Assembly: GCF_004208415.1 (NCBI RefSeq)
Contig: NZ_CP035758.1
Coordinates: 10,850,001 to 10,914,000, forward strand
Length of the DNA: 64,000 bases
Direction of reading: 5' to 3'
Source of the DNA: Ktedonosporobacter rubrisoli
Lineage (GTDB): Bacteria; Chloroflexota; Ktedonobacteria; Ktedonobacterales; Ktedonobacteraceae
The notes beneath the pieces were generated by a model, which saw nothing but the letters and a program-made list of their open reading frames with translations, was not told where the DNA came from and did no database searches. The translations under genes were made by a program, and so were the position numbers. Numbering within the stretch: position 1 is the first letter of the stretch; every line of letters begins with the position of its first letter. Positions 60,644 through 64,000 of this stretch are shown piece by piece.

Positions 60644-61392
60644 TCCTCAAAGAGGTGCTGCAAGCGCGCTGGAAGGTTCTTATCTTCGCGTTCCTGGCTC
60701 TGGTGGCCTCTGCTGGCAATATCGTCAAGTTTTTCTATGCCAGATATCTGCAAGCAAGTGGCAGCGCGGTTGCTCCCATATTCCAGGAAATGGTGCATGA
60801 CCCTCTCGTAAAGGATTATCCTGCATTTGCCTGGAACCACTGGTTTGCCACCAACGGCCCGCTCGTCGTGATCCTGTTCGCGGCAGTTTTAGGAGGCGGG
60901 CTGATTGCCGAAGAGGCAAGAAGGGGCACAATCTTCTTTTTGCTCAGTAAGCCCATCAGCCGAACACGCCTGCTCCTTACCAAGTATGCAGTGAGTGCGG
61001 GATTGTTGCTGGCCGTGAGCGTGATGAGCAGCCTGGTCCTTGCTCTTGCTGGCCTGACCCTGGGACAGCCACTGGCGGTGCTCCCCCTGCTTCTGGCGAC
61101 CGGGTTGCTCTGGTTGGTGGCCTTAGTTCCTTTGGGGTTGGCCCTCTTCTTTTCCATCCTCTTCTCCGACGCGCTCCGTCCGGTGGTCTTCTCTTTGCTC
61201 GTGATGACTGCGATGCTGCTCTTGCCGTTCATCCTGCCCAGCGGAGAACTGTGGAGCCTTGGACGCTCCTGGCAAGAGCAGCAGGCCTCCCTCATGGGCG
61301 GTTTTCCGCTCCTGGCGTCGCTCATCTGCCTCATCGCGGCGCTGGTACCGCTGCTGGCAGCTCAGCTTGTGTTTCGGAAGAAGGCCTACTAA
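60640..61392 (+). CDS. ABC-2 type transporter permease
   Basis: A 250-aa permease with about six membrane segments. Typical ABC-2 sequence includes LFAAVLGGGLIAEEARRGTI, FFLLSKPISRTRLLLTKYAV and a final membrane helix ending in FRKKAY. ATGA overlap with the ATPase gene, so both are made in step. The substrate may be a peptide, drug or lipid; it cannot be told from sequence. Confidence 0.82.
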   Translation: MILKEVLQARWKVLIFAFLALVASAGNIVKFFYARYLQASGSAVAPIFQEMVHDPLVKDYPAFAWNHWFATNGPLVVILFAAVLGGGLIAEEARRGTIFFLLSKPISRTRLLLTKYAVSAGLLLAVSVMSSLVLALAGLTLGQPLAVLPLLLATGLLWLVALVPLGLALFFSILFSDALRPVVFSLLVMTAMLLLPFILPSGELWSLGRSWQEQQASLMGGFPLLASLICLIAALVPLLAAQLVFRKKAY

Positions 61393-61562
61393 CATACTAA
61401 CTACTTCTCTGGTTTTTGCCTCACCTATCTAGAAGATTTGCAGAATCAGACAAGCATTTTCGAGAATTATTCTATCCTGCTATGCGAAGGCGTGTCTATA
61501 ATGTCTTCAGATGGAGAACAAAACTCTCTCTTTTTGTCGGCATAGTGGAGGATTTTAAGAAT

Positions 61563-61958
61563 ATGAACATAACAAGAAATGGCTCACGACCATCTGGCAA
61601 AGGACCGGCCGAGTACTTTACCGGCGCTGTGCGCATTGACCCGCTCTTCGATGCTCCCGATCCAGCGCGCGTGGTTGGCGCCAGTGTTACCTTCGAGCCG
61701 GGCGCCCGGACTGCCTGGCACACTCATCCGCTAGGCCAGACCTTGATCGTCACGGCTGGTTGTGGCCGGGCCCAACGTTTGGGAGGGCCAATTGAGGACA
61801 TTCGACCGGGAGACGTGATCTGGTTTGAGCCGGGTGAGAAGCATTGGCATGGGGCCACGCCGACCACGGCTATGACGCATATCGCCCTTCAGGAGCGGCT
61901 CGACGGCAAGACTGTTGATTGGATGGAAAAGGTCAGCGACGAACAATACCAGGGTTGA
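61563..61958 (+). CDS. Cupin-domain protein (hydroxynitrile-lyase-like family)
   Basis: A 131-aa single-domain cupin. Motif 1 is FEPGARTAWHTHPLGQTLIV with two His and a Gln; motif 2 is IRPGDVIWFEPGEKHWHGA. The AEYFTGAVRIDPLFDAPDPA segment is characteristic of the small manganese cupins that include bacterial hydroxynitrile lyases. The natural role is unknown. The ATG at 61563 is chosen for the domain limits and upstream GGAGG; the frame is open to 61416, but the extension looks random. Confidence 0.75.
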   Translation: MNITRNGSRPSGKGPAEYFTGAVRIDPLFDAPDPARVVGASVTFEPGARTAWHTHPLGQTLIVTAGCGRAQRLGGPIEDIRPGDVIWFEPGEKHWHGATPTTAMTHIALQERLDGKTVDWMEKVSDEQYQG

Positions 61959-62034
61959 TCATGGGGGTGAAACCTTCCGACTATTGAATGGAGATGAGTG
62001 GCAATATGAATAGCTCTGCGAGGGAGGTTATATA

Positions 62035-62418
62035 ATGACCGGCTGGACACAACAAGAGCTCGAAAGAATCAGTACGGCGGATGAACTGCAGCTTGCATCT
62101 TTAAGGGCAGATGGCACGCTTCACAGGCCTGTCACGATTTGGGTTGTTCGCGTCGGGGATGAGCTGTATGTGCGAGCCTATCGTGGCCGCGAAACGGCCT
62201 GGTTTCGTCATACGCAACTGCGTGCCGAGGGAAGCGTTGTTGCCGGCGGGGTGACGAAGGATGTAGCGTTTGTGGATGCCAGCAACGCTGAGGCGCTCAA
62301 TAACGAGATAGATGCTGTTTATCGGTCGAAGTATCAGCGATATGGTGCGACGTTTGTCGATCCTATGCTAACTCCGCGCGCGCGCGCGACGACCCTGAAG
62401 CTGGTGCCAAAGAAGTAA
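62035..62418 (+). CDS. DUF2255-family protein
   Basis: A 127-aa protein matching DUF2255: TADELQLASLRADGTLHRPV, TIWVVRVGDELYVRAYRGRE, WFRH and a helical C-terminus with VYRSKYQRYGATFVDPML. The fold resembles FMN-binding split barrels, but no assayed function is known to me. GAGGGAGG precedes the ATG. Confidence 0.7.
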   Translation: MTGWTQQELERISTADELQLASLRADGTLHRPVTIWVVRVGDELYVRAYRGRETAWFRHTQLRAEGSVVAGGVTKDVAFVDASNAEALNNEIDAVYRSKYQRYGATFVDPMLTPRARATTLKLVPKK

Positions 62419-62456
62419 ATATGCGGGACAGGCTCTCTCTTTGATCACATGGCAAA

Positions 62457-62497
62457 GAGAAGGCCGACCTCCTACAGCTTGTAGTGCCGACCTTCTC
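62457..62497. terminator. Bidirectional terminator-like hairpin
   Basis: GAGAAGGCCG (62457-62466) and CGACCTTCTC (62488-62497) pair with one mismatch; an inner CTAC/GTAG stem extends it. It lies between the convergent DUF2255 and HldE genes. Confidence 0.6.
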
Positions 62498-62523
62498 ACT
62501 AGCTGTGCTAAGGGAACAACAAG

Positions 62524-64000
62524 CTAGTGCTGTTTAATGCGAGCAATGACATCGCTGGTCCTGATGCTTCCCACCAGAGGGAGAATAATAATGTGTCCTC
62601 CTACTTCGTGGACGATAGAGGCTTCGGGCAGCGTTGCATCAGTGTGGTCGCCGCCTTTAACGTAGAGATTCGGGCTAAGTGTTCGAATCAACTCACTTGC
62701 CGTATCCTCCTCAAAGAGAATAGTAGCGTCTACCATATCGAGGGCAGTAACCAGGGCCAATCGATCTTGCTCATTATTGATTGGACGGCCTGGACCTTTG
62801 AGCCTGCGCGCGCTGGCATCGCTATTGACCCCCACAACGAGCAGATCGCCCAGGGCCTTTGCCTGGCGCAGGAATTGAAGATGTCCCACATGGAGGATAT
62901 CGAATACTCCATTCGTGAAAACGATCTTTTTACCTTCAAGGCGCGCGACTTCTAGCTGTGCTGCCAGCCGGGCTAGAGCAGCGTGTGGGTGACCTTCTTC
63001 AGTAAAATTAGCCTGCGCAGTATAGGCTCGTAAGCTCACGCGCTGGAGCAACTCCTGATGTGAGACAACGGCGGTGCGTGGTCTGGTCACTGCAATTCCC
63101 GCCGCATCAATGCCAATCCGTATCGCCTCCTCTATTGATCCTTCTGCCGCCAGGGCAAGAATGAGCGCTGAGGCAAAAGAATCACCTGCTCCTACATCGT
63201 GGGCGACAGCAATCGGGTGAGCAGGGAAGTGGGTGCAGTGCCCTTGTTGGCTCAGGAGGAAGACGCCATGTTCGGCAAGTGTGATCGCGATATTTTTTGT
63301 GGCTAGAGAGGTGCGCATACGCCAGGCAAGTTGCTCGATGATCTGCAACTTCTCGGGCCAGGATGCATCGCTGGCAAGAGACCACTGCCTGGCGTCCCCA
63401 TTAACGAAGCGGCTAGCTTCTTGAGCGTTTGGAGTGACAATGGTGGCCGGGAACTGGCTAAATGGTGTTAGATCTTGTGCATCCACAAGGAAAAATTTGG
63501 GATGTGTCTGATATTTCTTGTGCAGCCAGGCAATCAGAGCCGAAGAAAGCACGCCGTAGCCATAGTCAGAGAGCATAACTGCATCACAAAGAGCATAGAG
63601 ATGGTCCAGATGAGCCAGAAGAGCTTGTTGCGCTTCGTGTGGATAGGAAGAGGCAGAGGAAGCTCCCTCATCGAAGCGTGCAATATGTTGGCCATCAGCC
63701 ATAATGCGCAGCTTATGCGGAGTAGAGATCGTTGGCACTTCCACAAGCCATCGATCCTCAATGCCACGCTCGCGCAACGTCTCACGTAGCAATGTGCCGG
63801 CCAAGTCCTTACCAACCACACTGACAAAAGACACGTGAGCCCCAAGGGCTTGTAGATTCGCGGCTACGTTTGCAGCTCCTCCCGGGAGCCGCTGTTCTAG
63901 CGTCTTGCGGACGACAGGAATCGGACCGTCGCGACTCAAGCGCGCCGCTTCCCCTTCAAGATAACTATCAAGAAGCGCATCGCCTACCAAGAGAATACGT
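62524..64000 (-). CDS. hldE: Bifunctional heptose-7-phosphate kinase / heptose-1-phosphate adenylyltransferase (5' end outside window)
   Basis: At least 491 codons; the frame runs off the right edge, so the true start is missing. The N-terminal PfkB-type kinase has LLVGDALLDSYLEG, LPGGAANVAANLQALGA and HDVGAGDSFASALILA with the catalytic Asp. The C-terminal nucleotidyltransferase has VFTNGVFDILHVGHLQFLRQ (HxGH-type motif) and LYVKGGDHTDA. This is the HldE/RfaE layout, which makes ADP-heptose precursor for glycans. In an organism without typical LPS it probably serves heptose-containing surface glycans or glycoproteins. Confidence 0.88.
   Translation of the reverse strand, partial: RILLVGDALLDSYLEGEAARLSRDGPIPVVRKTLEQRLPGGAANVAANLQALGAHVSFVSVVGKDLAGTLLRETLRERGIEDRWLVEVPTISTPHKLRIMADGQHIARFDEGASSASSYPHEAQQALLAHLDHLYALCDAVMLSDYGYGVLSSALIAWLHKKYQTHPKFFLVDAQDLTPFSQFPATIVTPNAQEASRFVNGDARQWSLASDASWPEKLQIIEQLAWRMRTSLATKNIAITLAEHGVFLLSQQGHCTHFPAHPIAVAHDVGAGDSFASALILALAAEGSIEEAIRIGIDAAGIAVTRPRTAVVSHQELLQRVSLRAYTAQANFTEEGHPHAALARLAAQLEVARLEGKKIVFTNGVFDILHVGHLQFLRQAKALGDLLVVGVNSDASARRLKGPGRPINNEQDRLALVTALDMVDATILFEEDTASELIRTLSPNLYVKGGDHTDATLPEASIVHEVGGHIIILPLVGSIRTSDVIARIKQH

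Noticed and set aside
61416..61562. N-terminal extension of the cupin protein
   Set aside because: The extra residues are not part of the cupin family and lack a good ribosome binding site; the internal ATG fits the domain.

Overview
The window is bacterial and chromosomal, with dense genes on both strands. It most resembles Chloroflexota of the class Ktedonobacteria. That is an inference from content: an HTH/NB-ARC/TPR regulator, a TIR-caspase protein, a thiopeptide-type cluster, many sugar ABC importers, IS5-family insertions and frequent TTG starts. No rRNA, complete tRNA or CRISPR array was seen.

Regions. 1-4.8 kb: the end of a LacI-type regulator, then a minus-strand operon for a NitT/TauT-type ABC importer with a DUF6282 metal-dependent hydrolase. 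4.8-9.9 kb: small regulatory or unknown proteins, a HAMP membrane protein, a methyltransferase and an unattached structured element near 5.4 kb. 10-19.6 kb: a mannoside-use locus. A sugar ABC importer and GntR regulator run leftward, and a GH38 alpha-mannosidase, ROK kinase and mannose-6-phosphate isomerase-like protein run rightward. 19.6-27.1 kb: a DUF1801 protein, small membrane proteins (one made of 11-residue repeats with a C-terminal anchor), a NarL-type two-component pair and a Ycf48-like lipoprotein. 27.6-34.4 kb: an AT-rich island of conflict-system genes. A TIR-caspase-pseudokinase gene is cut by an IS5-family element, followed by an EAD1-type death-like domain protein and several unrecognised genes. 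34.8-37.2 kb: a flavin monooxygenase/acyl-CoA dehydrogenase-like protein and a DUF885 metallopeptidase. 37.7-53.6 kb: a thiopeptide/azole RiPP cluster with an ocin-ThiF protein, three Cys/Ser/Thr-rich precursors, a YcaO cyclodehydratase, a double-domain SagB dehydrogenase, a LanB-like dehydratase, a thiopeptide-type C-terminal enzyme and an M50 peptidase cut by a second IS copy, then an NB-ARC/TPR regulator. 53.8-59 kb: a secreted glycoside hydrolase and a second sugar ABC importer. 59.2-64 kb: a broken GntR/YtrA-type regulator in front of an ABC-2 exporter, a cupin, a DUF2255 protein and the start-truncated HldE gene.

The two most notable systems are each interrupted by an apparently identical 973-bp IS with a 3-bp TAA target duplication. 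Removing the IS and one TAA restores one open frame in both cases. Both lesions therefore look recent, and the intact ancestral designs can be read: TIR + caspase + pseudokinase (776 aa) beside an EAD1 protein, and a three-precursor RiPP cluster ending in a PqqD-like/M50 membrane protease.
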